Shown here: one piece after another, positions 26,583 to 35,171 of the stretch
Numbering within the stretch: the stretch's first letter is position 1
How the letters are laid out: each line of letters opens with the position of its first letter
NCBI GenBank assembly: GCA_965212595.1
Contig: CBDBVE010000008.1
Coordinates: 1-64,000 of the forward strand
DNA length: 64,000 nt
Direction of reading: 5' to 3'
Source of the DNA: Poritiphilus sp965212595
GTDB lineage: Bacteria; Bacteroidota; Bacteroidia; Flavobacteriales; Flavobacteriaceae
Notes under the pieces: model-generated
Told to the model about the DNA's origin: nothing
Database searches by the model: none
Seen by the model: only the letters and a program-made list of their open reading frames with translations
Made by a program: the position numbers and the translations under genes

Positions 26583-29500
26583 ATGAAAAAAGCAGTTTTT
26601 GCCCTATTCCTTTTTTGCATGGCCGGAATCACAATTCCTGCCTATGCTCAGCATTATATTACCACCAGATACGCTGATGACAGCGGACTACCATCTCGTA
26701 TGGTTTGGGATGTGAGTCAGGATGATCAGGGTTTCATCTGGGTTGCTGGTAATAACGGGCTATTTAAGTTCGATGGGCAAAAATTCACTCCCTATATGGC
26801 CATGTTGAAAGACACGGTTGGGTTACGGGATAACAAAATAACAACAGTAAAGCAAACCTCGGATAAGAAAATTTGGCTGGGTACGCCAAAAGGGCTTCAT
26901 GTATTGCAAAACGACACAATTACTTATGTCAAACTGTTAGATAACCCATCGGACGAACAAGAATACATACTCAATATATTTGAGGATCAGGATCAGGATC
27001 TTTGGGTAGCCACCTATGGAGGGCTTTTCCTGGTAGAAAAGTCCTTAAATGTCATCCATTTCCTTTCAGATGACGACAAAGCCATTGCCGAAGGCGTTGT
27101 TTGGGCCATTAATCAGGACCGGAAGGGTCGTATCTGGATAGCTGGAAAAGACGGCCCATATATGCTAGAGGATAAAGAAGCATTTAGTTTTAAAAAGCTA
27201 GACCTACTTACCGAGGAGCCAATCAGAAATGAGAAAATAAACTATTTTGAATACCTGCCCTACAATGACTCTATCTTTCTTGTAGGCTCTAATCAGGGTC
27301 TTTTAAAAGGGAAAATAACGGGAGACAAGACATTTTCTATACAGGCATTCTCAGACGAGAAGGGAGAGGAGCTTCCGCCTTATTTTATAGATGATGCTTT
27401 GATAGATGGCAAAGGCCATATCTGGATTACCACAACTAAAAAAGACTTTAAAAAATTTCGGTTCGAAGGGGGACGCTTGCTGGAAGAAGAAGTTATCTCA
27501 AAAAATGGATTTCTAAATATGTCCGGGTCCTCCAAGGCGGTTTTTGAAGACCGGCAGGGGAACATTTGGATCGCAAATACTAACGGACTCTATAAATTAA
27601 GTGAAGATCAGGCCGAAATTAGCACCTTTCCACCCCGTTATATCAATAATTGCCTGAATGATCTTTATGGGATCTATGCCATGACCGAAGACATGGGCGG
27701 ACACCTTTGGGTAATGACTCCTACCCAGCTATATCGCTTTAAAAAGTCTGATCTATTAGAGGAAAAATGCCCGGAAGACTATTTGCTCTTCGAAGAGGAC
27801 AATATGCATTTTGCGAGACACCTGTATATAGATAGTGAAAACCGCTTATGGATTGGTGCCGATGGTGGTCTTTTTGTGACCCAGCTAGATAGTGAGTATA
27901 ATCCCGGGAAGTTCTTCAGACTTGGGAAGGAACAGGGTTTTCCTCATAATTGGTCTTATGACGTTCATGAGGTAGATAGGCATACGTTTTGGGTAGGGAA
28001 TTATGCCGGATTATTAAAGCTCTCAGTACCAGAAGGAGATATTTCCCAGGTCGTGGTGAAAGCCTACAACTCCAGTAAAGAAAGGGAAGATGCACTTGTC
28101 AATGCCCAATCCATGGAGATAGAGGAAGACGATGACGGGAACTTATGGATAGGAACTTTTAGTGGTGTAAGCAGACTTCTGAATGAAGAAGGAGAGGGTA
28201 GCTTTGACAATTTTACCAGTACTTATTCCAATTTTGAAGGGCTTAGCAATAACTCGGTTAAGAAGGTTTACAGGGATAGAGAAGGCAGGCTATGGGTGGC
28301 TACGCAGCGCGGACTCAACCTTTATGAAAAAGAAAGCAATCAATTCAGGCAGTTTGGAAGTGCCGAAGGCCTACCTTCAGAATATGTACTTGGTATTCAA
28401 CAGGATGCAAAAGGTTTTCTTTGGATTGGGACTACAAATGGGGTTATAAAAGCAAAATATGACGGTCTGACAAAAACCTTTACAAACATTGAGCATTTTA
28501 CCTCCCAGGATGGATTAGCAGACAATATTCCCTACCGAAATGCCATCCTGGTAGATGGAGAAGATCAGGTATTTGTTGGTAGTCGGGAAGGGATCAGCAT
28601 TTTCAAAACCACTGCAAGAACAGCCAAAACGCCTTCTTTTAATCTTGCCTTAACAGATATTCAGACTTCGCAACGCAGAGAACAGGGTTTTAAATCGGTC
28701 TTTAAAAAAATCGAGGAAAATACCTTGTCATTGGCCCATTTTGAGAATTCGGTCGTGGTAAACTATGCCGCTCTTGATTTCTTGAACCCGAAATACAATA
28801 CCTATCGTCATAAATTACTTCCTGTAAGCGATACCTGGGTAGAGACCGGGAATACTTCAGAGCTTTCCTTTTATAATTTATCTCCTGGTGATTACCAGCT
28901 TGTTTTAGATGGTGGAAATAGCCTCGGGGCATGGTCTGAAGATCCATTAAAACTAATGATCACTATCGCTCCACCTTTCTGGAAATCGTATTGGGCTTTC
29001 TTACTTTATGCAGTGTTGGCCGCTGCATTATTAAGGTATTTTTACCTTTTAAGAGTGCGCAAAAAAGTAAGTGAATTACAACAGCAAGCTATGTTGGAAA
29101 GAGTGCTTGTAGAGGAGCGCGAGCAGTTAAGAACCGAAAACGCTGCCGATTTTCATGATGAACTAGGGTCTAAAGTAACAAAGATCTCTCTTTACCTTAC
29201 ACTTGCCGAACGCAGTTTACAGGAAAAGGATGATCCTTTGCCTTGGTTTTCCAAGATCCGTGATAACATCAAAGGACTTTCAGGAAGTTTTAGAGATTTG
29301 TTATGGGTTATTGATCCGCAGAAAGATAGTCTGGGAGATACGTTCTTACGCTTAAAAGATTTTGGAGAGGATCTTTTTCATGCCAGCGAGACTAATTTCA
29401 GGACACATGGCCTGGAACTTGCCCAACACGAAATAGGATTGAACCCTCAGACCAAGAAACAGGTGGTACTTATTTTTAAAGAAGCCATGACCAATTGTCT

Positions 29501-29753
29501 GAAATATGCAGATTGTGCTCAAGTAGACCTTAGCTTGAAATCTAATGGAAGGTATTCCAGAATCGAACTTATTGATAATGGCAAGGGATTTAACGTAGCT
29601 GTGAAGTTGAAGGGCCGCGGCTTAAAAAATATGAAAACTAGAGCACAGAAAATCAATGCAGACTTGCAAATAAACTCTTCTACAAAGGGTACTTCGGTCT
29701 GCCTAAGCAGAATACCCCATACGAGTGATAGATTTCAGCTACAAGATGCGTAA
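26583..29753 (+). CDS. Propeller-domain sensor histidine kinase (HisKA_3 type)
   Basis: This is a 1056-residue membrane sensor. After a signal peptide (IPAYAQ) come about 12 beta-propeller repeats of the WVAGNNGL / WIGTTNGV kind (about 40-640), then a Y_Y_Y domain (about 700-790), one membrane span at about 800-822 and a cytosolic HisKA_3 dimerisation helix with the phosphoacceptor His (FHDELGSKVTKI, about 857). The HATPase domain has the N box KEAMTNCLKYA at about 965 and a G box GRGLKNMKTRA. It lacks the receiver and AraC parts seen in hybrid kinases; the response regulator is a separate gene 15 bases downstream. The propeller would sense a periplasmic ligand, possibly a glycan by family analogy. 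Confidence 0.93.
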   Translation: MKKAVFALFLFCMAGITIPAYAQHYITTRYADDSGLPSRMVWDVSQDDQGFIWVAGNNGLFKFDGQKFTPYMAMLKDTVGLRDNKITTVKQTSDKKIWLGTPKGLHVLQNDTITYVKLLDNPSDEQEYILNIFEDQDQDLWVATYGGLFLVEKSLNVIHFLSDDDKAIAEGVVWAINQDRKGRIWIAGKDGPYMLEDKEAFSFKKLDLLTEEPIRNEKINYFEYLPYNDSIFLVGSNQGLLKGKITGDKTFSIQAFSDEKGEELPPYFIDDALIDGKGHIWITTTKKDFKKFRFEGGRLLEEEVISKNGFLNMSGSSKAVFEDRQGNIWIANTNGLYKLSEDQAEISTFPPRYINNCLNDLYGIYAMTEDMGGHLWVMTPTQLYRFKKSDLLEEKCPEDYLLFEEDNMHFARHLYIDSENRLWIGADGGLFVTQLDSEYNPGKFFRLGKEQGFPHNWSYDVHEVDRHTFWVGNYAGLLKLSVPEGDISQVVVKAYNSSKEREDALVNAQSMEIEEDDDGNLWIGTFSGVSRLLNEEGEGSFDNFTSTYSNFEGLSNNSVKKVYRDREGRLWVATQRGLNLYEKESNQFRQFGSAEGLPSEYVLGIQQDAKGFLWIGTTNGVIKAKYDGLTKTFTNIEHFTSQDGLADNIPYRNAILVDGEDQVFVGSREGISIFKTTARTAKTPSFNLALTDIQTSQRREQGFKSVFKKIEENTLSLAHFENSVVVNYAALDFLNPKYNTYRHKLLPVSDTWVETGNTSELSFYNLSPGDYQLVLDGGNSLGAWSEDPLKLMITIAPPFWKSYWAFLLYAVLAAALLRYFYLLRVRKKVSELQQQAMLERVLVEEREQLRTENAADFHDELGSKVTKISLYLTLAERSLQEKDDPLPWFSKIRDNIKGLSGSFRDLLWVIDPQKDSLGDTFLRLKDFGEDLFHASETNFRTHGLELAQHEIGLNPQTKKQVVLIFKEAMTNCLKYADCAQVDLSLKSNGRYSRIELIDNGKGFNVAVKLKGRGLKNMKTRAQKINADLQINSSTKGTSVCLSRIPHTSDRFQLQDA

Positions 29754-29768
29754 CTTGGAGCAACAACT

Positions 29769-30395
29769 ATGAACAACGAAACCATCCATATTGCCATTGT
29801 TGAGGATGATAATGAGATAAGGCAAACCCTTACTCTGATTATCGACGGTTCTCCGGGATTCTCCTGCAAATACGCCTTTCCTGACGGGGAATCGGCATTG
29901 GCCTCGGTAAGTACCTTACCTGTAGATGTAGTCCTTATGGATATTGACCTTCCCGGAAAATCAGGGATCGAGGTAACCCGGTTGTTAAAGCAACAATGCC
30001 CCGGAGTTGACTTCATTATGCTTACGGTACAATCTGATGATGATTCTATCTTTGAGTCCTTATGCGCCGGCGCCTCGGGCTATTTGCTTAAAGATACGAG
30101 TCCGGCAGATCTGTTGGTGCATATCAAAGAGGTTTTTGACGGCGGAGCTCCAATGAGCAGTCAGATAGCAAGACGAATAATCAGTTCTTTCAGGATCATT
30201 GAAAATCCACTTTCAGAAAGAGAAACAGAAATTCTCAAAATGCTCAGTATGGGTATGAATTACAAAGATGTGGCCGAAGAAATTTATTTGAGTCCGCATA
30301 CCGTAAAAACCCATATTAAAAATATTTACGCAAAACTCCATGTAAAAAATAGGGCCGAGGCGATCTACAAAGCCCTAAAGCAAAAACTTATTTGA
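29769..30395 (+). CDS. NarL/LuxR-family response regulator
   Basis: This 208-residue cytosolic regulator is predicted to receive phosphate from the kinase encoded immediately upstream. The receiver domain has the acid pair IVEDD (13-14), the phosphoacceptor Asp 58 in LMDIDLPG and the conserved Thr and Lys (MLTVQS, LLKDTS). The C-terminal LuxR helix-turn-helix is at about 145-205 (LSERETEILKMLSMGMNYKDV, then YLSPHTVKTHIKNIY). The targets are unknown; the OmpA-type gene downstream, which carries a CCCATATGGG palindrome in its leader, is one candidate. Confidence 0.95.
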   Translation: MNNETIHIAIVEDDNEIRQTLTLIIDGSPGFSCKYAFPDGESALASVSTLPVDVVLMDIDLPGKSGIEVTRLLKQQCPGVDFIMLTVQSDDDSIFESLCAGASGYLLKDTSPADLLVHIKEVFDGGAPMSSQIARRIISSFRIIENPLSERETEILKMLSMGMNYKDVAEEIYLSPHTVKTHIKNIYAKLHVKNRAEAIYKALKQKLI

Positions 30396-30416
30396 CATTT
30401 AAGCTTTTAGAAATAC

Positions 30417-30426
30417 CCCATATGGG
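30417..30426. promoter_or_regulatory. Short palindrome before the OmpA-family gene
   Basis: CCCATATGGG is a perfect 10-bp palindrome (ACCCCATATGGGT with flanks) 62 bases upstream of the next start codon. It could be a LuxR-type operator; this is inference only. Confidence 0.3.
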
Positions 30427-30488
30427 TGATTGACACAAATAGCTCTAAACCAGATATTTGGGTGTTATTAATCTTAAAAAATATCCAA

Positions 30489-31676
30489 ATGAGAACGCTG
30501 AAACCCATTCGAATTCTGTCCCTGTTTTGTCTGCTTATCGCCTTCCTAAGCGCTGAACAGCTTCAAGGGCAAATCGGGAAAAGAATCAAGAAAAAAGTTG
30601 AAGACAAGGCCGTTGATATGGCCGATGAACAACTAAACGGAAAAAAGAAAAAGAAGAAGAAAAAAGGTTCGGAAGAAGAGGAAGAAGAAATGGCGATGAA
30701 CCAAGGTAAGGCTCTTAAAATCAACAGGAACTTTATCAACCGCAGTAACACTATTTTCTTCGATGATTTTAATGACGAAAGGGCAGGGGAGTTTCCCAGC
30801 AAATGGACGCAGGTTAGCGGAACTGTTGAAAACGGAAGTTTTGAGAACAACAACAAAACCGATGGAGTAGTACAAATGGTTTCAAACTATAGTACTATAA
30901 AGCCCACCTTTGACACGGAGGACTACCTTGGTGATTCCTTCAAAATAGAACTGGAAAACTTTTTCTGGCAAAAAGGAAACGAGGCTTACGTAATTCAACT
31001 GCATGGCAATAAAAGCAGCAGGCCTGCCTACTCCATTTATCTAAGAAGTACAAATGTGGCCCCGGGTTCGGATAACGTAGTGTATTTGGCTGGAAAACAA
31101 AAGCCAGGCTGGTACACCTCTCAAATTTCATTTAATCGAGGGAACTTAAAAGTTATAGTAAATGGGCAGCAGGTGGTGAACAACCCGGATATTAATATTC
31201 GCACACTAACGCATGTAAGCCTATACACTATATCGCCAGGATCTAACCGCGCTGATGGTTTTACAAAAGCCCGAGTTAATTATTTTGTGATTGCCAAAGA
31301 GGGTTTGCCCCTTTATAACCGTATTGTTACTAATGGCCGACTAATAGTTCGAGAGATCTATTTTGATGTAGATAAGTACGATCTTAAATCCGAGTCCTAT
31401 CCTGCTTTAGATAAAATAGTAGTTATGCTGAAGGAGCACGAAGATATGGAGGTAACCATAGAAGGACATACCGATGCCAATGGCAGTCATGAAGACAACC
31501 AACTTCTTTCGGAAAAACGAGCCGAAGCCGTAAAGGATTATCTTGTAGACAATGGAATAAAGCGCTCCAGGTTATCGAGCAAGGGCTATGGAGAAGAGAA
31601 ACCAATTATTGAGGGTAATGATGAAGCCGCTTTGTCTAAAAACCGCCGGGTAGAGTTTGTTCTTGACAGGCAATAA
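30489..31676 (+). CDS. OmpA-family peptidoglycan-associated outer-membrane protein
   Basis: I use the ATG at 30489, which gives a signal peptide ending near EQLQGQ; an earlier start in frame adds an unlikely leader. The 395-residue product has a low-complexity charged stretch of eight Lys then six Glu (about 55-70). A beta-sandwich region with the form of a lectin- or glucanase-like domain lies at about 85-260 (FFDDFNDERAGEFPSKW). The C-terminal OmpA/MotB domain is at about 290-395 with IEGHTDANGSHEDNQ and LSSKGYGEEKP, which binds diaminopimelate of peptidoglycan. It probably ties the outer membrane to the wall. Confidence 0.88.
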   Translation: MRTLKPIRILSLFCLLIAFLSAEQLQGQIGKRIKKKVEDKAVDMADEQLNGKKKKKKKKGSEEEEEEMAMNQGKALKINRNFINRSNTIFFDDFNDERAGEFPSKWTQVSGTVENGSFENNNKTDGVVQMVSNYSTIKPTFDTEDYLGDSFKIELENFFWQKGNEAYVIQLHGNKSSRPAYSIYLRSTNVAPGSDNVVYLAGKQKPGWYTSQISFNRGNLKVIVNGQQVVNNPDINIRTLTHVSLYTISPGSNRADGFTKARVNYFVIAKEGLPLYNRIVTNGRLIVREIYFDVDKYDLKSESYPALDKIVVMLKEHEDMEVTIEGHTDANGSHEDNQLLSEKRAEAVKDYLVDNGIKRSRLSSKGYGEEKPIIEGNDEAALSKNRRVEFVLDRQ

Positions 31677-31745
31677 ACGACATATGAAAATAAATTAGGA
31701 TATTTAAGTGTGCTTTAGTTAGCCAAAAAAATATTTGAAACCCTA

Positions 31746-32174
31746 ATGCCTGAAATGATGAAAACACCAATTAGAATTGCCCTCTGCGCTTTAGTAGCAC
31801 TGTCTCTTAGCTTTGGCTGCAAAAAAAAGACCAAGAAAACAGATGAAAGTGAAGATACCACGATCGAAATGACCTCTGAGGAGGTAAAAACCACTGCGGT
31901 TAGCTCACAAAAAGCCGCTGATTGCGATGAATTTCTTGATGAGTATGAAGCCTGGATGGATGAGTATCTGGAATTACTGGATAAACATAAAGACAATCCA
32001 GCTGCCCTGGCCGGAACAAAGGAGTTTAGTGATATGACCATGAAGTCTATGGAATGGGCTTCACAGGGCGCTCAATTGGCTATGGATTGTGCGAGCAATT
32101 CGAGTTATGAGAAAAGAATGAAGGAGATCCAGGAAAAGTCGAACAAGCGAATGAAAGAAATGGGTTTCAAGTAA
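31746..32174 (+). CDS. Small lipoprotein with helical mature part, 142 aa
   Basis: A lipoprotein signal (LSLSFGC, Cys about 27) is followed by KKKTKK, a run of acidic and Thr/Ser residues, and then a mostly helical domain (CDEFLDEYEAWMDEYLELL) with two Cys residues. The start could be the ATG at 31746 or the one 12 bases later. It resembles short helical lipoproteins that accompany OmpA-type genes in Flavobacteria, and it lies 69 bases after such a gene. The function is unknown. A strong terminator follows. Confidence 0.7.
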   Translation: MPEMMKTPIRIALCALVALSLSFGCKKKTKKTDESEDTTIEMTSEEVKTTAVSSQKAADCDEFLDEYEAWMDEYLELLDKHKDNPAALAGTKEFSDMTMKSMEWASQGAQLAMDCASNSSYEKRMKEIQEKSNKRMKEMGFK

Positions 32175-32240
32175 ACAGTTTCGGCAGTTGATTTCAAGGC
32201 GCTTTAACGCCCTGAAGTTTGTCGAAGATTATGGTGTGAA

Positions 32241-32270
32241 AGAAACCCTGACCAAAAAGTCAGGGTTTCT
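32241..32270. terminator. Bidirectional hairpin terminator
   Basis: AGAAACCCTGAC and GTCAGGGTTTCT form a perfect 12-bp stem with a six-base loop, between convergent genes ending at 32174 and 32301. Confidence 0.8.
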
Positions 32271-32300
32271 TAGTAGCCGCAACCAACATAAACCAAACAA

Positions 32301-33134
32301 TTATTTTTTACGATATTTTAAGAAGAAAATTAGTCCTAATACCCCAAGAACCAGCGGCCAGATATACAATACACCCAAGAAAAGGTTTTGGACCAACTTC
32401 CATCCAAATGCAAGACTGTCTTTCATTTTTGAGGTAAAGCTTTGGGCATAAGAATCTGGCTTATCTCTGTGCTCAACTGTCTCGTACAGATCTAATTGAA
32501 TGGTACTTAAGGCTACTTTATTGCTCAGAAATTTAAGCCTACCCTGGCTGGCTTCAATCTCTTCCTGTAAGACTCTAAGTTTTTCTTCAGCTAACAACAC
32601 TTCTTCTACGGTTTTTGCCTTAGACCTTAAGATTTGATCATAGCGCTCCTTGACAAGTAGCTTTGTTTTTAGGCGAGTTTGCAGATCTACATATTCTTCG
32701 GAAACATCCGATGTTGAGATATTCTTAAAGTCTACATATTCGGCTAACCGCGTTAACTCTTGAAGCACTTCTTCAAAATTTTTGGCCGGAACCTTTAGAT
32801 TAAGACGGTTCTCTAACTGATGGCTCGTGTTTTGAAAGCGCATCTCAGAAACATAGCCCTGATGTTTAAACAAAATAGCTTTGGTAAGGCTTGTAACACT
32901 ATCTACATCGGCTACTTTAAACCTACAATTTGCACTCTTAATGATTTTTAGATTTTCGGCTATTGCCGGATTGATTTGTGTATCAAAGGCTTCAGCGCCT
33001 TCGGTGGCACTAAATTCATGGGTCTCAATTACGTTTTCCATGGCAACATCCGAAACATAGGGTTCTGAGTTTTGAGTACATCCGGTCTTTAGAAGCCCAA
33101 TTGCCGCCATCACTATAAAAATGTTTGATTTCAT
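32301..33134 (-). CDS. DUF4349 lipoprotein with coiled coil and C-terminal membrane span
   Basis: This 277-residue protein has a lipobox (LKTGC, Cys 19). A DUF4349 domain lies at about 60-235 with the ADVDSVTSLTKAI, LNLKVPAKNFEEVL and DVSEEYVDLQTRL elements. A coiled coil follows (EEVLLAEEKLRVLQEEIE) and then a C-terminal hydrophobic helix (IWPLVLGVLGLIFFL) with the basic tail KYRKK. DUF4349 proteins are envelope proteins of unknown function. The gene is divergent from the two-gene unit at 33260; the shared 125-bp region holds tandem 11-bp repeats. Confidence 0.85.
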   Translation of the reverse strand: MKSNIFIVMAAIGLLKTGCTQNSEPYVSDVAMENVIETHEFSATEGAEAFDTQINPAIAENLKIIKSANCRFKVADVDSVTSLTKAILFKHQGYVSEMRFQNTSHQLENRLNLKVPAKNFEEVLQELTRLAEYVDFKNISTSDVSEEYVDLQTRLKTKLLVKERYDQILRSKAKTVEEVLLAEEKLRVLQEEIEASQGRLKFLSNKVALSTIQLDLYETVEHRDKPDSYAQSFTSKMKDSLAFGWKLVQNLFLGVLYIWPLVLGVLGLIFFLKYRKK

Positions 33135-33153
33135 AATTAATAGTCTTAAAATT

Positions 33154-33165
33154 GTTTGTACAAAC
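33154..33165. promoter_or_regulatory. Perfect palindrome GTTTGTACAAAC
   Basis: A 12-bp perfect palindrome lies in the DUF4349/33260 divergent promoter region, 20 bases upstream of the DUF4349 start. Its half-site TTTGTA is related to the TTGTAAA repeats next to it, in the opposite sense. Confidence 0.5.
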
Positions 33166-33189
33166 CTACAGGGGCTATGCCGTATTGGA

Positions 33190-33229
33190 TTGTAAAACCC
33201 TTGTAAAGCCTTTGTAAAACAGGTACAAA
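33190..33229 (+). promoter_or_regulatory. Tandem 11-bp repeats, candidate multi-site operator
   Basis: Three head-to-tail 11-mers, TTGTAAAACCC, TTGTAAAGCCT and TTGTAAAACAG, occupy 33190-33222. The next 11-bp step (33224-33229) is TACAAA, the same half-site in reverse. The 11-bp period puts the sites on one face of the helix. Arrays like this suit regulators that bind direct repeats. Confidence 0.7.
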
Positions 33230-33259
33230 GAAGCGACAGGTGATTATGACCGTTTTGTA

Positions 33260-34174
33260 ATGGAGGAAAGATCAGGTGACATTATTGCTTTTAAGCAACT
33301 TTTAGGAGAAGTAGCCACATCTTTCTGTAAGGAATATCCCGGGGCAGATCCTGAAATGGCTAATTGGAAGGGCCAGGATATACAGGATTTTCAGGAAGAC
33401 TTACGCCAAAAAGTGAAGGGAAGTGTTAGCGAGAAGTGGTTTTATAGCTATGTAAAAAATATCCCGGAAAGACTGCCCAGGATTGACATTCTAAATTTAC
33501 TCTCAAAATATGCGGGATACAAGAACTGGAATGCGTATAGAAACCAGTCCGCATCTTTCCCTAAAACAATTGGAAAGCCGAGAATTAGAAAAAATGTCAT
33601 TGCGTTACTGATATTTCTGGCTGTGATGTTTGTGGTTATATATGCTGCCATACCTAAAAAGAATACCTTTTATTTCTGCTTTGTAGATGCAGATAAAAAA
33701 GAACCAATTACAGAGATTGCCATAGATGTAATCTTGTTAAACGAGAAAGAATCCCGGACTTACCTCAAAACAGATAGCCTGGGATGTTTTTCCTGGTCTA
33801 CCACCAAAGATCATATCCGTTTCGTGGCGCAATCTCCTTACCATAAGAACGATACCATATACAGATCTATTTCCTCAAAAGACAACGGAGAAGTGCGTTT
33901 ACGAACAGACGACTATGCGCTAATGCTGCATTATTATGGGAATAGAAATGTAGAAGATTGGAAACGCAGACGTGTTGAGTTGCAGAAACTTATTGCAAAT
34001 GATGCCATTATTTTCGAGCTTTTACCACATCAGATTGGTGTGGAACTATATAGCAAAGAAGCATTTATAAATAAGTTGATAACTCCAACTGAAAGCCTTC
34101 AAAGGCTTGAAATAGTTGAAACAGAATACGAGGATGAGAAACTTGTAAAAATCAAATTCAGAATTAGGTCATGA
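33260..34174 (+). CDS. Single-span membrane protein with cytosolic helical N-terminus, unknown
   Basis: This 304-residue protein has a cytosolic N-terminal region of about 105 residues containing VSEKWFYSYVKN and RIDILNLLSKYAGYKNWNAY. I have seen this helical module with the W-F-Y and LP-R-I-D pattern in flavobacterial membrane proteins, but it has no assigned function. One membrane span follows at about 112-131 (VIALLIFLAVMFVVIYAA), then an extracytoplasmic domain that starts like a carboxypeptidase-regulatory sandwich (FVDADKKEPITEIAIDV, DSLGCFSW). The next gene overlaps its stop by four bases, so the two form an operon. It may sense envelope state; that is inference from the topology. Confidence 0.65.
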   Translation: MEERSGDIIAFKQLLGEVATSFCKEYPGADPEMANWKGQDIQDFQEDLRQKVKGSVSEKWFYSYVKNIPERLPRIDILNLLSKYAGYKNWNAYRNQSASFPKTIGKPRIRKNVIALLIFLAVMFVVIYAAIPKKNTFYFCFVDADKKEPITEIAIDVILLNEKESRTYLKTDSLGCFSWSTTKDHIRFVAQSPYHKNDTIYRSISSKDNGEVRLRTDDYALMLHYYGNRNVEDWKRRRVELQKLIANDAIIFELLPHQIGVELYSKEAFINKLITPTESLQRLEIVETEYEDEKLVKIKFRIRS

Positions 34175-34650
34175 AAGTAATGAGTAAATTTAGCTTATTG
34201 ATGATTATCCTAATGATGGCTTGTGGAGGAGAGCCTGAATTTCGGAATAACGACCTCATTCTGGAAACTCCTGAAATGGCCGCCGAAGAAATGTACTTTT
34301 CTGAAAGTGAGTCTTATGAATTACTGCTTAGGCAAAAACTAACAGAGCGCTTAGAACGGATTCAATTGAAAGACCGTTATCCGGAGTTCGACTTACCCAT
34401 CCAGGATACTAGCCTTTTTAGTGCCCAGATTGGTCCGGAAGCCAGCTTAAAAGATCTTAAGCTTCTTAGCCGACAAGGTACTGGAGATACAATTTCCTAT
34501 CTGATCGAACTACAGTTTAATACAGATAAAAATACCTTAAAAGACACACTAATGGCCACCATTTTGAGCCGAGAACAACGAATAGGTATGGATTCTGTTG
34601 TTACTGTTGAAATCAATTTCCAAAAACACGAAAAAACTAAATACGAATAA
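34171..34650 (+). CDS. Small lipoprotein, partner of the 33260 membrane protein
   Basis: The ATG at 34171 overlaps the preceding stop in an ATGA arrangement, so translation should be coupled. The signal peptide is followed by the lipobox MMAC at about Cys 18. The mature part has 140 mostly helical, charged residues without a known domain. It is probably envelope-anchored and works with the upstream membrane protein; no function can be named. Confidence 0.6.
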   Translation: MKVMSKFSLLMIILMMACGGEPEFRNNDLILETPEMAAEEMYFSESESYELLLRQKLTERLERIQLKDRYPEFDLPIQDTSLFSAQIGPEASLKDLKLLSRQGTGDTISYLIELQFNTDKNTLKDTLMATILSREQRIGMDSVVTVEINFQKHEKTKYE

Positions 34651-34656
34651 ACCAGC

Positions 34657-35079
34657 CTATTTGGCAAACAACTGCGATATATCCTTAAAAGCCTTGAATT
34701 CTAAGGCGTTCCCCGCAGGGTCTAAAAAGAACATGGTAGCCTGTTCACCAACCTGGCCCTCAAACCTTATGTAGGGTTCAATGATGAATTTTACGCCTTT
34801 GGCTTCCAGGTCTTTTGAAAAGGATTGGAAGGTATCCCATGACAATACCACACCATAATGCGGAACGGGTACCTGTTTTCCATCCACAGCATTGGCGTGC
34901 AATTCTTCCTCAGTTTTTGGTTTATAATGAATGACCAATTGATGCCCAAAGAGGTTGAAATCTACCCAATGATCACTACTTCGGCCCTCTTCACAGCCTA
35001 AAACATCCCGATAAAACACCCTGCATGCATCAAGGTTATGTACAGGAATAGCGACGTGGAAAGGAGTGATTGACTGCAT
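34657..35079 (-). CDS. VOC-family (glyoxalase/bleomycin-resistance-like) protein
   Basis: This 140-residue cytosolic protein has two beta-alpha-beta-beta-beta modules. The first begins PFHVAIPVHNLDACRVFYRDVLGC and contains the metal-type His in FHVA; the second carries QATMFFLDPAGNALEFKAF, with the terminal Glu used as a metal ligand. These fit the vicinal-oxygen-chelate fold. The family includes glyoxalase I, dioxygenases and binding proteins, so the reaction is unknown. Confidence 0.9.
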   Translation of the reverse strand: MQSITPFHVAIPVHNLDACRVFYRDVLGCEEGRSSDHWVDFNLFGHQLVIHYKPKTEEELHANAVDGKQVPVPHYGVVLSWDTFQSFSKDLEAKGVKFIIEPYIRFEGQVGEQATMFFLDPAGNALEFKAFKDISQLFAK

Positions 35080-35112
35080 AATCTAAAAATTAGGATGTAA
35101 TTGAGTGTACAT

Positions 35113-35148
35113 GGAAAGCGAATAAGTTGACAACTAATATCGCTTTCC
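35113..35148. repeat. Intergenic compound hairpin
   Basis: GGAAAGCGA (35113-35121) pairs perfectly with TCGCTTTCC (35140-35148), and an inner AGTT/AACT pair lies around GAC. It lies between the VOC gene start and the alpha/beta hydrolase end. There is no T run on either side, so it may be a regulatory site or a processed 3' end. Confidence 0.55.
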
Positions 35149-35171
35149 AGACCGTTTCAATTTACGCATTT

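Noticed and set aside
35113..35148. Rho-independent terminator for the alpha/beta hydrolase
   Set aside because: A strong stem but no T run on either strand, so I list it only as a hairpin.
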